This document shows positions 1 through 8,608 of a DNA stretch of 64,000 nucleotides, one piece after another. This DNA comes from UBA3064 sp023258775 (GTDB taxonomy: Bacteria; Pseudomonadota; Gammaproteobacteria; Burkholderiales; Burkholderiaceae_E), in contig JBIKXS010000007.1 in the NCBI GenBank assembly GCA_044355655.1, forward strand, positions 36,837-100,836. The letters are read 5' to 3'. The notes beneath the pieces are model-generated. The model was not told the DNA's origin, did no database searches, and saw only the letters and a list, made by a program, of their open reading frames with translations. The translations under genes were made by a program, and so were the position numbers. Every line of letters begins with the position of its first letter. Position 1 is the first letter of the stretch.

Positions 1-584
1 CGCCAATGTATGCTGCACTCAAGCACGAGGGTAAAGCTTTGTATGCCTGGGCACGAGAGGGTATCGAGGTTCCGAGGCAGCCACGCTCAATTGTGATTCA
101 TCAGTTAGACATCTTAGACATGGTTCAATGCGCATCAAGCGTTGGCGAGATGACATGTCTGCGCTTGAGAGTTCATTGCAGCAAAGGAACTTATATCCGA
201 AGCCTTGCACATGATGTTGGTCAAGCGCTTGGCTGTGGTGCCTATCTTTCAGGCTTAAGACGGATTGCAGTTGCCAACTTTAAGGAAGAACAAATGTTAT
301 CGCTCGATGGGCTCGAGCCACTTGATTTTGCCGGGCGAAGCGCTGCCTTGTTACCAAGTGATTCTTTACTATTGCATTTGGAACGTATAGATCTTGATCA
401 TCAATCGTCACAACGGCTTATACAGGGACAACGTCTGCCTCTTGCTGCGCATGGTGCACAAGGCCTTGCCGGTTTGGTAAGAGTTTACAGACCCGATGGG
501 CAGCTTCTAGGAACTGGATCGATCGATGAACGTGGCGTGCTCGCTGCGCAAAGACTCATCGCACAAACAAGCTTTTCACAATAG
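1..584 (+). CDS. truB: tRNA pseudouridine synthase B, C-terminal part (cut by window edge)
   Basis: TruB makes pseudouridine 55 in the T-loop of elongator tRNAs. The reading frame is open from the window edge, and the first visible codons (Pro-Met-Tyr-Ala-Ala-Leu-Lys) match the conserved PxMxSALK segment in the middle of TruB. The motif CSKGTYIRSLAHDVG followed by GCGAYLSGLRR is typical of the family. The catalytic Asp and the N-terminal half lie upstream of the window, so the ATG at position 6 is internal and not the start. About 193 residues are visible. typA follows after 9 bases on the same strand, an order seen in other Burkholderiales. Confidence 0.93.
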   Translation, partial: PMYAALKHEGKALYAWAREGIEVPRQPRSIVIHQLDILDMVQCASSVGEMTCLRLRVHCSKGTYIRSLAHDVGQALGCGAYLSGLRRIAVANFKEEQMLSLDGLEPLDFAGRSAALLPSDSLLLHLERIDLDHQSSQRLIQGQRLPLAAHGAQGLAGLVRVYRPDGQLLGTGSIDERGVLAAQRLIAQTSFSQ

Positions 585-593
585 GAACATCAA

Positions 594-2459
594 ATGAACC
601 TCGTCCCCGCCATTCGTAACGTTGCTATTATCGCCCACGTTGACCATGGAAAAACCACCCTTGTCGATCAATTGCTGCGACAGTCCGGCACGTTTCGTGT
701 CAATCAGCAGATCGCCGAACGAGTCATGGATTCCAATGATTTGGAGCGCGAGCGCGGGATCACGATCCTGGCGAAAAATTGTGCGGTAACATATAACGAT
801 ACACGAATCAACATCGTCGATACACCAGGGCATGCAGACTTCGGTGGTGAAGTCGAGCGTGCGCTTTCGATGGTCGATGGCGTTGTGCTGCTGGTCGATG
901 CCGTTGAAGGGCCTATGCCACAAACAAGATTTGTAACCCGCAAGGCCCTCGCCTTGGGACTGCGTCCAATTGTGGTGGTTAACAAAATCGACCGTCCTGG
1001 TGCCCGCCCTGACTGGGTGGTTAATCAAACATTTGATTTGTTTGATCGGCTTGGCGCAAGCGAAGAGCAACTGGATTTTCCGGTGGTGTATTGCTCGGCG
1101 CTGGCAGGCTTTGCCGCGGAAGTCCTTGCTGACATCGAAGCGGGCAAAGCCAAGGACATGAAGCCGCTTTTTGATGCGATTTTGCGTCATGTGCCTGCAC
1201 GTGCCGATGATATCGACGGCCCCTTGCAATTACAGATCTCAGCGCTCGATTATTCGAGTTATGTGGGCAAGATTGGCATCGGAAGGATCCAACGCGGGCG
1301 TATCCGCACAGGACAATTGGTCCATGTGCTCCAGGGGCGTGATGAGGATTATCCCGATTCAAAGGCGCCCGATGCGGTTAACGGGAAAATCGGTCAGGTG
1401 CTTTGTTATCGTGGGCTTGAACGCGCACCGATGGATGAAGCCTTCGCTGGCGATATTGTTGCCATCACTGGCATCGACGAATTAGGTATTGGTAGCACCA
1501 TCGCAGATCCTTCCAATGCGCAAGCGCTTGCCATGCTGCGGGTGGACGAACCTACCATGACCATGGAATTCCTGGTCAATGGGTCTCCACTTGCAGGACG
1601 CGAAGGTAAGTATGTGACAAGTCGACAGATCCGCGATCGCCTGGAGCGAGAGTTAAAAAGTAACGTGGCCTTGCGGGTTGAGTTTAGCCCCGACGGTGAA
1701 TCCTTCCTGGTCTCAGGTCGCGGTGAATTACATCTGACCATCCTCTTGGAAAACATGCGTCGTGAGGGCTATGAACTCGCGGTGTCCCGGCCTAAGCCAA
1801 GGTTGAGAATCGTCAACGGTGAAAGGTTCGAACCCTATGAGATGCTCACGATGGACGTTGAAGAAGGTCATCAAGGTTCGGTCATGGAGTTCATCGGACA
1901 GCGAAAAGGCGAACTTCAAGATATGGTCCCGGATGGTCAGGGCAGGGTCCGGCTTGACTATCGAGTGCCCGCTCGTGGCCTGATCGGATTTCATGGTGAA
2001 TTCCTGAATATGACCCGCGGTACCGGCATCATGAGCCATGTCTTTGATGATTACAGCGACTGGGCTGGCACGATTGAAGGCAGACGTAACGGTGTTTTGG
2101 TCTCCCAGGACGATGGCGAGGCTGTCGCCTATGCCTTGTGGAAGTTGCAGGACCGTGGGCGAATGTTCGTTTCTCCAGGCGATGCGCTTTACGAGGGTAT
2201 GGTCATCGGCATCCATACTCGTGATAACGATTTGGTCGTTAACCCGGTACGGGAAAAGAAACTAACCAATGTTCGAGCTTCCGGAAAGGATGAGGCGATT
2301 GTGCTTACACCACCGATTGCCTTAACCCTGGAGCGTGCCGTAGAGTTCATCGAAGACGATGAACTCGTTGAAATTACGCCGCAGAGCATTCGATTGCGCA
2401 AACGCTTTTTGAAGGAACACGAGCGTAAGCGCGCATCGCGTGAAGAGGCCGCAGCTTAG
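594..2459 (+). CDS. typA: Ribosome-associated translational GTPase TypA/BipA
   Basis: TypA (BipA) is a translation-factor GTPase that binds the ribosome and affects stress adaptation and 50S assembly. The 621-residue protein has the GTPase motifs in order: P-loop AHVDHGKT at 14-21, ERGIT at 53-57, DTPGHADF at 76-83 and NKID at 130-133. The EF-G-like domains II, III and V follow, then the BipA C-terminal region. Length is normal for the family. It lies 9 bases after truB and 16 bases before the next gene, so the three are probably cotranscribed. It contains no unusual insertion. Confidence 0.97.
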   Translation: MNLVPAIRNVAIIAHVDHGKTTLVDQLLRQSGTFRVNQQIAERVMDSNDLERERGITILAKNCAVTYNDTRINIVDTPGHADFGGEVERALSMVDGVVLLVDAVEGPMPQTRFVTRKALALGLRPIVVVNKIDRPGARPDWVVNQTFDLFDRLGASEEQLDFPVVYCSALAGFAAEVLADIEAGKAKDMKPLFDAILRHVPARADDIDGPLQLQISALDYSSYVGKIGIGRIQRGRIRTGQLVHVLQGRDEDYPDSKAPDAVNGKIGQVLCYRGLERAPMDEAFAGDIVAITGIDELGIGSTIADPSNAQALAMLRVDEPTMTMEFLVNGSPLAGREGKYVTSRQIRDRLERELKSNVALRVEFSPDGESFLVSGRGELHLTILLENMRREGYELAVSRPKPRLRIVNGERFEPYEMLTMDVEEGHQGSVMEFIGQRKGELQDMVPDGQGRVRLDYRVPARGLIGFHGEFLNMTRGTGIMSHVFDDYSDWAGTIEGRRNGVLVSQDDGEAVAYALWKLQDRGRMFVSPGDALYEGMVIGIHTRDNDLVVNPVREKKLTNVRASGKDEAIVLTPPIALTLERAVEFIEDDELVEITPQSIRLRKRFLKEHERKRASREEAAA

Positions 2460-2475
2460 ATAGGAGACTTAGCCT

Positions 2476-3642
2476 ATGTTCCCAGTGATTGACGTTCGCG
2501 CGATTGATTCAGCAAAAGCCCGAGGTGAACGCTATGGGAGCCGAGCGCGTGAACGGATTGTTCATTCGGTTCAAACTTACGCTCGATTATTTGCAGATTG
2601 CGGGGTGGATTGGACCGAAGCTGGCCGTCGTGCGATGCAGTATCGCGATGCAATTCATGCAACCGATCCGTATTTGCTTGAGGAACTGGAGGGAATTGCG
2701 CAAGGGGCAAAGCTTGTTTTCAGCGATATCATGGCGCTCAATTGCCGAACTGAGATTCTGCCCTCGTCATTTCTAGCACAGCTTAGCGACGATGCCGCTG
2801 AAGCACGATTACACAATCAGGCGCTTGGACTTTTTGACTGGGGCGAATGCACGGCGATGGCAGTTTCGGCAAGGGCCTCAGCCGATGGTCACACCTGGCT
2901 TGCCCAGAACTGGGATTGGATTGGTCGGCAGCGCGATGCGCTTGTTGTTCTGCATACGAGGGATGCGAAGGGCCGAGCCATAGCAACCCTGACCGAAGCC
3001 GGTATGTTGGCGAAAATCGGTGTAAACGACCAAGGCATGGCAGTCGGCCTGAACATACTGCGCTCTGTGACCGATGGCTCAAAACCAGGCGTGCCTGTTC
3101 ATGTTCTTCTGCGTCATGCCCTTTCCTTTGACAGTCTAAAGGCACTTCGTAAAAGGCTTGTTCAATTGGCAGAAGGCCCGGGATTTGGCGCTGCTTCAAA
3201 TATTCCTGCCGCCGATGCAAGCGGCGATATTGGGTCCTTCGAAATCTCGCCGGCAGCATTTTCCGAGTACGCGGCGGGTGAAGAAGTGTTAGTACACACC
3301 AATCACTTTTTATGTGCACCGCTGCTCAGTCAACAAGCCGTTATGGCCTCGTCCCTTTCGACTGAGGCAAGATTGCGCTGTGCCCAATCTTATTCGGAAA
3401 AACTCCCCATGACGGTCGCCACGATCGAAGCGCTGCTTCGCGATGAGTCCGATGGACTTTTGTCGGTATGTCGTAAGCCTGATCCCTCACTGCCCGAGCA
3501 GGCAAGGGTTGAAAGTGTTGCCGGTATCCGAATCAACTGCAGCGAGCGACGGTGGTGGATTGCACCGAATGTGCCGAGTCAGGTTGATTTTGAAGAAGTT
3601 GCAACCGGTTTTTCGGCCACCCAATACGCCGGACTTGCGTAG
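2476..3642 (+). CDS. C45-family (acyl-CoA:6-aminopenicillanate acyltransferase-like) Ntn hydrolase
   Basis: The 388-residue product resembles the peptidase C45 / isopenicillin N acyltransferase family. These Ntn hydrolases cleave themselves ahead of a cysteine, which then becomes the N-terminal nucleophile. The likely nucleophile is Cys125 in WGECTAMAV, followed by the typical LAQNWDW segment. In the fungal enzyme a Gly precedes the cysteine; here it is Glu. The start follows a good GGAGA ribosome site. Bacterial members have no agreed substrate, and amide hydrolysis or acyl transfer are both possible. The last 64 bases overlap the end of the convergent LysR gene. Confidence 0.75.
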   Translation: MFPVIDVRAIDSAKARGERYGSRARERIVHSVQTYARLFADCGVDWTEAGRRAMQYRDAIHATDPYLLEELEGIAQGAKLVFSDIMALNCRTEILPSSFLAQLSDDAAEARLHNQALGLFDWGECTAMAVSARASADGHTWLAQNWDWIGRQRDALVVLHTRDAKGRAIATLTEAGMLAKIGVNDQGMAVGLNILRSVTDGSKPGVPVHVLLRHALSFDSLKALRKRLVQLAEGPGFGAASNIPAADASGDIGSFEISPAAFSEYAAGEEVLVHTNHFLCAPLLSQQAVMASSLSTEARLRCAQSYSEKLPMTVATIEALLRDESDGLLSVCRKPDPSLPEQARVESVAGIRINCSERRWWIAPNVPSQVDFEEVATGFSATQYAGLA

Positions 3643-4517
3643 CATCGCTTGAGGTAGTCAATCAGCAGTCGAGTTCGCAGGGGCATGTGCCGCATTTGGG
3701 TGACTACTGCATAAATGCCATGCTCGGGTGCGCGAAAGTCGTCGAGGATGCTCATTAACTGACCATTATTCAAGGCTTCACCCAGTTCCCACATCGATCG
3801 CCAAGCGATACCGCGGCCGGCAAGCGCCCAATCAAGCAGCACGGCGCCGTCATTACATTCAAGAGGGCCTTGCACTCTGATTGTCTGCAATTTTTGATCG
3901 ATCAGAAATTCCCAACCTCTTGCCTGATTACCTCGATTACCGAATGTAAGGCAGTCATGCTTGAGGAGTTCGCCCGGATGCTTTGGTGAACCTCGCCTCC
4001 GAAGGTAGTCTGGACTGGCAACAACAACACGTTGCATGTCAGCTAGCTTAATTGCAATAAGATTAGAATCGTTCAATGTACCGATACGAATCGCAAGATC
4101 AAAGCCTTCATTCACCATATCGGCAAGGCGGTCACTGAGTTCGAGCGAGATGCTCAATTCGCGGTGCTCGTTTACAAAGCCAGGAATGAGAGGGGCAACA
4201 TGGCGTTTTCCAAAGCCCGCGGGCGCGGTCATGCGGATGTGCCCGCTTGCCTTTAGTCCACCCACCGACACTGAGGCCTCGGCGTCTCGCATTTGATGAA
4301 GGATTCGCTGGCAATCCTCTAAAAATGCGCTGCCTTCAAAAGTTAAGGACACACGCCTTGTCGTCCGCGTGAGTAGTTTCACACCAAGTCTAGACTCAAG
4401 CGCGTCAAGCCTGCGGCTAACCATGGCAGGCGCCACACCCTGAAGTTTTGCGGCAGCACTTAAGCTACCCCGTGTGGCGACCGCTACAAAGCTTTCAATT
4501 TCTTTAAAACGATCCAT
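3579..4517 (-). CDS. LysR-family transcriptional regulator
   Basis: The 312-residue protein starts with a LysR winged helix-turn-helix (residues 1-60: MDRFKEIESFVAVATRGSLS, then SAAAKLQ and VSRRLDALE). A co-inducer-binding domain occupies about 90-300. The form resembles the common one-domain regulators related to DmlR. It lies downstream of the acyl-CoA dehydrogenase on the same strand (73-base gap), so it may regulate that gene or the divergent pair at 5.75-5.91 kb; this is inference. Its stop codon lies inside the C45-family gene on the other strand. Confidence 0.9.
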   Translation of the reverse strand: MDRFKEIESFVAVATRGSLSAAAKLQGVAPAMVSRRLDALESRLGVKLLTRTTRRVSLTFEGSAFLEDCQRILHQMRDAEASVSVGGLKASGHIRMTAPAGFGKRHVAPLIPGFVNEHRELSISLELSDRLADMVNEGFDLAIRIGTLNDSNLIAIKLADMQRVVVASPDYLRRRGSPKHPGELLKHDCLTFGNRGNQARGWEFLIDQKLQTIRVQGPLECNDGAVLLDWALAGRGIAWRSMWELGEALNNGQLMSILDDFRAPEHGIYAVVTQMRHMPLRTRLLIDYLKRCYASPAYWVAEKPVATSSKST

Positions 4518-4590
4518 GGCCTTTCGAGGGTCAGTAAGCCTCTGTACTTACCTATGTACCGATCCACACGAATGGCGAGCAAATCATTAT

Positions 4591-5751
4591 TTAAAACGAT
4601 CGGGGTAGTCCAAGCACATGCTCTGCGATATAAGAAAAAATCAGATTGGTCGATATCGGTGCTACCTGATAAAGCCTAGTCTCACGAAATTTACGTTCAA
4701 CATCATATTCGCAAGCAAAACCAAATCCGCCATGAAACTGCAAACATGCATTTGCTGCTTCCCAACTCGCCTTTGCAGCAAGGTACTTGGCCATGTTCGC
4801 TTGTGCACCGCAAGCCTGTTGCTGATCAAAGAGGTCACAGGCCGCATAACGCATCAGGTTTGCAGCTTCGACCTCGATATAGGCATCAGCGATTGGAAAC
4901 TGCACACCTTGATTCTGTCCAATCGGGCGACCGAATACCTGCCGGTCTTTAACATAGCGAGTGACCCTGTCAATGAACCAGTAGCCATCGCCGATACACT
5001 CAGCGGCAATCAGGATACGCTCAGCGTTGAGTCCATCGAGGATGTATTTGAATCCCTTGCCTTCTTCGCCAATAAGGTTCTCTTCAGGAATTTCAAGATT
5101 TTCAAAAAAAAGCTCATTGGTTTCGTGATTGACCATGTTTCGGATTGGGCGCACGGTCATGCCATGACCAATCGAAGTTTTAAGGTCAACCAGAAAAATC
5201 GACATGCCTTCAGACTTTCGATTGACCTCGGACAGGGGCGTTGTTCTTGCAAGTAGGATCATTAGGTCAGAGTGTTGAATTCTAGAGATCCAAACCTTCT
5301 GACCATTAACGATGTAGCGGTCGCCTTGCTTACGCGCTGTTGTTTTCAAGTTGGTTGTATCAGTACCTGTTGTCGGCTCAGTAACGCCCATTGACTGCAG
5401 CCTTAATCGGCCCGCTGCGATTTCAGGTAAGTACTGACGCTTTTGCGCTTCGGAACCATGGCGCAATAAGGTGCCCATGTTGTACATCTGGCCATGACAG
5501 GCTCCAGCGTTTCCGCCACAACGGTTAATCTCCTCCATGATGACCGAGGCTTCTGAAAGCCCAAGCCCTGAACCACCATAGGCCTGTGGAACAAGCGCTG
5601 CAAGCCAACCTGCTTGGGTCAGGGCGTCTACAAAGGCTTCGGGGTAGCCACGAGCCTCGTCGATACCGCGATGATACTCATCAGGAAAGTTTTGGCAGAG
5701 GTCACGAATGGCATCGCGAATCTCGACGTGTCGATCTAAAGTGGACTGCAT
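4591..5751 (-). CDS. Acyl-CoA dehydrogenase (APIS/APVS-tail subfamily)
   Basis: This is an FAD-dependent acyl-CoA dehydrogenase of 386 residues. It would oxidise an acyl-CoA to the 2-enoyl-CoA and pass electrons to ETF. Visible family signatures are SMGVTEPTTGTD (flavin and substrate contacts), NGQKVWIS, and FGRPIGQNQ in the C-terminal helical domain. The C-terminal YEGT-type glutamate of MCAD is replaced by an AP motif (VAPIST). The probable base is Glu244 in AERILIAAE, the position used by isovaleryl- and long-chain-CoA dehydrogenases. It is divergent from a clear paralogue at 5912. The substrate cannot be deduced. Confidence 0.92.
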   Translation of the reverse strand: MQSTLDRHVEIRDAIRDLCQNFPDEYHRGIDEARGYPEAFVDALTQAGWLAALVPQAYGGSGLGLSEASVIMEEINRCGGNAGACHGQMYNMGTLLRHGSEAQKRQYLPEIAAGRLRLQSMGVTEPTTGTDTTNLKTTARKQGDRYIVNGQKVWISRIQHSDLMILLARTTPLSEVNRKSEGMSIFLVDLKTSIGHGMTVRPIRNMVNHETNELFFENLEIPEENLIGEEGKGFKYILDGLNAERILIAAECIGDGYWFIDRVTRYVKDRQVFGRPIGQNQGVQFPIADAYIEVEAANLMRYAACDLFDQQQACGAQANMAKYLAAKASWEAANACLQFHGGFGFACEYDVERKFRETRLYQVAPISTNLIFSYIAEHVLGLPRSF

Positions 5752-5822
5752 CAGGCATGCCTTCTTAGTGTTAGGACTGGCTAATACTAAGGCCTTCAGA
5801 CGTTGTTGAAGTCGGACTAGGG

Positions 5823-5840
5823 TTTTCGGCGGACCGAAAA
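5823..5840. promoter_or_regulatory. Inverted repeat between divergent acyl-CoA dehydrogenase genes
   Basis: TTTTCGG, four bases, CCGAAAA is a perfect 7-4-7 inverted repeat. It sits in the 160-base spacer between the two divergent acyl-CoA dehydrogenase starts. The symmetry and position suit an operator for a dimeric regulator, possibly the LysR protein encoded nearby. No binding evidence exists in the sequence beyond symmetry. Confidence 0.35.
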
Positions 5841-5900
5841 GCGGATTGTTGTGATTTGTGAATTTAGCCTGCGTTGAGACAACATGTGACTTGTTTGGTC

Positions 5901-5905
5901 AAGGA
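5901..5905 (+). promoter_or_regulatory. Ribosome binding site that selects the 5912 start
   Basis: AAGGA ends six bases before the ATG at 5912. A GTG at 5858 is in frame, but it would add 18 residues unlike the family and lacks a comparable site. Confidence 0.6.
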
Positions 5906-5911
5906 ACTGCT

Positions 5912-7075
5912 ATGGATTTTTCATTATCTCAGGATCAATTGGCGATTGTTCAGGCTGTCGAGTCTCTATGTCGCAACTTTGATGATGATTATTGGGCAAA
6001 GCGCGACATCACTGGAGAGTTTCCGGCTGACTTCCATGATGCGATGGCAAAGGCGGGTTGGCTGGGGGTTGCAATGCCTTGTGAATTCGGCGGCGCTGGT
6101 CTGGGCATACTTGAGGCAGCACTGGTTGTGCAGACTGTTGCAGCATCTGGCGCTGGCATGAGCGGTGCCTCCGCGATTCATATGAATATTTTCGGCTTGC
6201 ACCCGGTTGTTGTTTTTGGGGCAGCATCGCAACAGTCACGCTGGCTGCCGCCACTTATCAGAGGCGAGCAAAAAGCATGTTTCGCTGTTACCGAGCCCAA
6301 TACAGGTTTAAACACGCTGAAACTCAAGACCATGGCAAAGCGCGAGGGCGATCACTATATTGTTCATGGTCAGAAGGTTTGGATTTCCACGGCGCAGGTG
6401 GCTGACAAGATGCTTTTGCTCGCTCGTACGACCGCGGCAGAATATTCGAAAGCTAATGAAGGTTTAAGTCTTTTTTATACCGATCTAGATCGTTCCCGCG
6501 TTCAGGTTCATGAAATCGAGAAAATGGGCCGCAAAGCGGTTGACTCCAATCAGGTATTCATCGATGGTCTGCGTATTCCCGTTGAGGACAGGATTGGTGA
6601 GGAAGGACAGGGCTTTCGCTATATTTTGCATGGATTAAATCCAGAACGAATTCTGATCGCTGCTGAAGCGGTTGGTCTGGGACGTGTGGCCTTGGCACGC
6701 GCCAAACGTTATGCAAGTGAGCGGGTGGTTTTTGATCGACCGATCGGGCAGAATCAAGCGATTGCTCACCCGCTAGCGCAACGCTGGATGGAGCTTGAAG
6801 CCGCTCATTGGATGACGATGCGAGCAGCATGGCTTTACGATCAGGGGCAGTCTTGTGGCGCAGAGGCCAATAGCGCCAAGTACCTAGCCGCAGAAGCCGG
6901 ATACCATGCCTGTGAGACAGCGGTCATGACACATGGGGGTATGGGCTATGCGAAGGAATATCATGTTGAGCGTTACTTTCGCGAGAGTTTGATTCCGCGG
7001 ATTGCGCCGGTAAGCCGCGAGCTAATCCTAAGCTTTATTGCCGAGAAAGTTCTCGGCTTGCCCAAGTCCTATTGA
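5912..7075 (+). CDS. Acyl-CoA dehydrogenase (paralogue of the divergent gene)
   Basis: A 387-residue FAD enzyme of the acyl-CoA dehydrogenase family. The chosen ATG gives the standard beginning MDFSLSQDQLAIVQ. Conserved segments are FAVTEPNTGLN, HGQKVWIST and FDRPIGQNQ. As in the divergent neighbour, the C-terminal glutamate motif is replaced (IAPVSREL), and Glu245 in PERILIA is the probable catalytic base. The two proteins share the same unusual tail (VLGLPKSY against VLGLPRSF), so they are likely paralogues kept as a pair. The 3' end overlaps the convergent PIN-domain gene by 48 bases. Substrate unknown. Confidence 0.92.
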   Translation: MDFSLSQDQLAIVQAVESLCRNFDDDYWAKRDITGEFPADFHDAMAKAGWLGVAMPCEFGGAGLGILEAALVVQTVAASGAGMSGASAIHMNIFGLHPVVVFGAASQQSRWLPPLIRGEQKACFAVTEPNTGLNTLKLKTMAKREGDHYIVHGQKVWISTAQVADKMLLLARTTAAEYSKANEGLSLFYTDLDRSRVQVHEIEKMGRKAVDSNQVFIDGLRIPVEDRIGEEGQGFRYILHGLNPERILIAAEAVGLGRVALARAKRYASERVVFDRPIGQNQAIAHPLAQRWMELEAAHWMTMRAAWLYDQGQSCGAEANSAKYLAAEAGYHACETAVMTHGGMGYAKEYHVERYFRESLIPRIAPVSRELILSFIAEKVLGLPKSY

Positions 7076-7534
7076 GGATCCAATCAAGCTCCACTGACGA
7101 CAGCATTGTTGAAATGCTAACGAGTCCTGGCGCAGTATCGCAAGTTGGAATCGCTGTAAAGATTTTTTTGCGAGGCGGAGTAACTGACGATCTTTACTGA
7201 CGAGGTATGAGGCCTTTTGTTCTATTGCGAGATCAAGAAAGATTTGATCGTCTTGATCGGCGCAGGCTAATTGCAATCGTTGCGTTGCTGGGATCGATCG
7301 CATCGTGCCCAAGCGATCGAAGTCAATCATGACCGCATCTGCGTCGCGATCCCTGCAGATCCACGGACGGCTTAGGACTTGACACATTTCTTGTCGCATC
7401 GGCTCGCAAACCAGCGCGATGACGGCTTTAGACTCAATCGCGTGGCGAAGTAAGTTTACAGCGGGATCATAAAAAACAAGCAAATCGAGCCAACAATTAC
7501 TATCGAGTACGAGGTTCGGTTTATTATTTATCAT
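7028..7534 (-). CDS. PIN-domain protein, possible orphan toxin
   Basis: The 168-residue product matches the PIN-domain ribonuclease fold of the COG1569 type. The acidic residues of the active site are present: Asp11 in LVLDSNCW, Glu49, Asp96 in DQDDQIFLDLA and Asp115 in SKDRQLL. Such proteins are often toxin components that cleave RNA. No antitoxin ORF is visible upstream in 7535-7731 or downstream, so it is either an orphan or has another role. The last 16 codons overlap the acyl-CoA dehydrogenase on the other strand, and the PIN fold seems complete before the overlap. Confidence 0.75.
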   Translation of the reverse strand: MINNKPNLVLDSNCWLDLLVFYDPAVNLLRHAIESKAVIALVCEPMRQEMCQVLSRPWICRDRDADAVMIDFDRLGTMRSIPATQRLQLACADQDDQIFLDLAIEQKASYLVSKDRQLLRLAKKSLQRFQLAILRQDSLAFQQCCRQWSLIGSSIGLGQAENFLGNKA

Positions 7535-7731
7535 GGTGTGTTTGAGAATACCTGCTCAGCCTCTTATGAGACTAAGCTTCTGAGCGGCAGGCTGCATGGT
7601 CAATAGCTTGTTGAAATTCACTCTGTTGAAGCGCAAATTGGGGGCATTTGTCCCTAAGCTAAGTGTCGGCCCATTATGATCAGGATGCTTGCGAAATCAA
7701 AAAGGTCTTCGTTTGAACGAGGTGGTTTAGG

Positions 7732-8502
7732 ATGTTGATGTTGCTTTCTCCTGCAAAGACCCTGGATTACGAGTCGGCAGCCCCAGTGGTTAAGTCAAGT
7801 AGGCCGCGCTGGATGGCAGAGTCGGCCAAACTTGTTGATCAGTTGCGATCAATGCAACCACAAGCGCTGTCGAAGCTTATGGACATCAGTGAATCGCTTG
7901 CCCTACTGAATCATGAGCGCTACAAATCATGGACAGAAAAGCCAAGTGCAAAACAAGTGCGAGCAGCCATGTTTGCCTTTGACGGCGATGTTTATGATGG
8001 GCTTCGAGCTCGCGAATTCGATCAGGAGCAGATCGCTTGGGCAAACAAGCACTTGCGGATTTTGTCGGGGCTTTATGGTGTTTTGCGCCCGCTTGATCAG
8101 CTGCAACCCTACCGATTGGAGATGGGGACGCGTCTTTCGAACGAACGCGGTAAGGACCTTTATGCTTTTTGGGGGGCCAGCATTGCCGCTTCGCTCGATC
8201 AAGATTTGAAAGGGCACAGTAACAAAATCCTCGTGAACTTAGCTTCCGAAGAATATTTCAGTGCTGTGCGGGAAAATCAATTAAAGGCAAAGGTATTGCA
8301 TATTGTTTTTCAGGAGTCCAAAGGAGATGCTTTCAAAGTCGTGAGCTTTTCAGCGAAACGTGCACGGGGGACGATGTGTCGTTGGGCAATCGAGCATAGG
8401 CTTGAAACAATCGAACCGCTCAAATCCTTTGATCGTGATGGTTATCAGTACTGTCCAGAGGCGTCTGAACCGATGCGCTGGGTATTTCGGCGACGACTTT
8501 AG
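7732..8502 (+). CDS. yaaA: Peroxide-stress protein YaaA (DUF328)
   Basis: The 256-residue protein begins with the YaaA signature MLMLLSPAKTLDYES and contains LSGLYGVLRPLD and NLASEEYFSAV, all typical of the family. In Escherichia coli YaaA is induced by OxyR and limits free intracellular iron during peroxide stress; its activity involves DNA binding. The gene stands alone, with a GAGGTGG ribosome site and a 197-base upstream spacer in which no regulator site was recognised. Length is normal. Confidence 0.93.
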   Translation: MLMLLSPAKTLDYESAAPVVKSSRPRWMAESAKLVDQLRSMQPQALSKLMDISESLALLNHERYKSWTEKPSAKQVRAAMFAFDGDVYDGLRAREFDQEQIAWANKHLRILSGLYGVLRPLDQLQPYRLEMGTRLSNERGKDLYAFWGASIAASLDQDLKGHSNKILVNLASEEYFSAVRENQLKAKVLHIVFQESKGDAFKVVSFSAKRARGTMCRWAIEHRLETIEPLKSFDRDGYQYCPEASEPMRWVFRRRL

Positions 8503-8608
8503 CGCTGATAATCGAACCCGGGACGATGCTTACAAGCTGCGGTTCAGGAGACTTGACACTTAAATCTCGTGCCAAGCAAGCATTCACGGGTTGAAAGACT
8601 TACTGAGT

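Noticed and set aside
576..1229. 217-codon minus-strand ORF opposite typA
   Set aside because: Antisense of the conserved GTPase domain; typical shadow.
2783..3319. 178-codon minus-strand ORF opposite the C45-family gene
   Set aside because: Arg/His/Pro-rich shadow frame without start context or domain.
4618..5256. 212-codon plus-strand ORF opposite the acyl-CoA dehydrogenase
   Set aside because: It is antisense to a conserved gene and has no recognisable domain.
5858..5911. GTG start for the second acyl-CoA dehydrogenase
   Set aside because: The added 18 residues do not resemble the family, and the ATG at 5912 has a good ribosome site.
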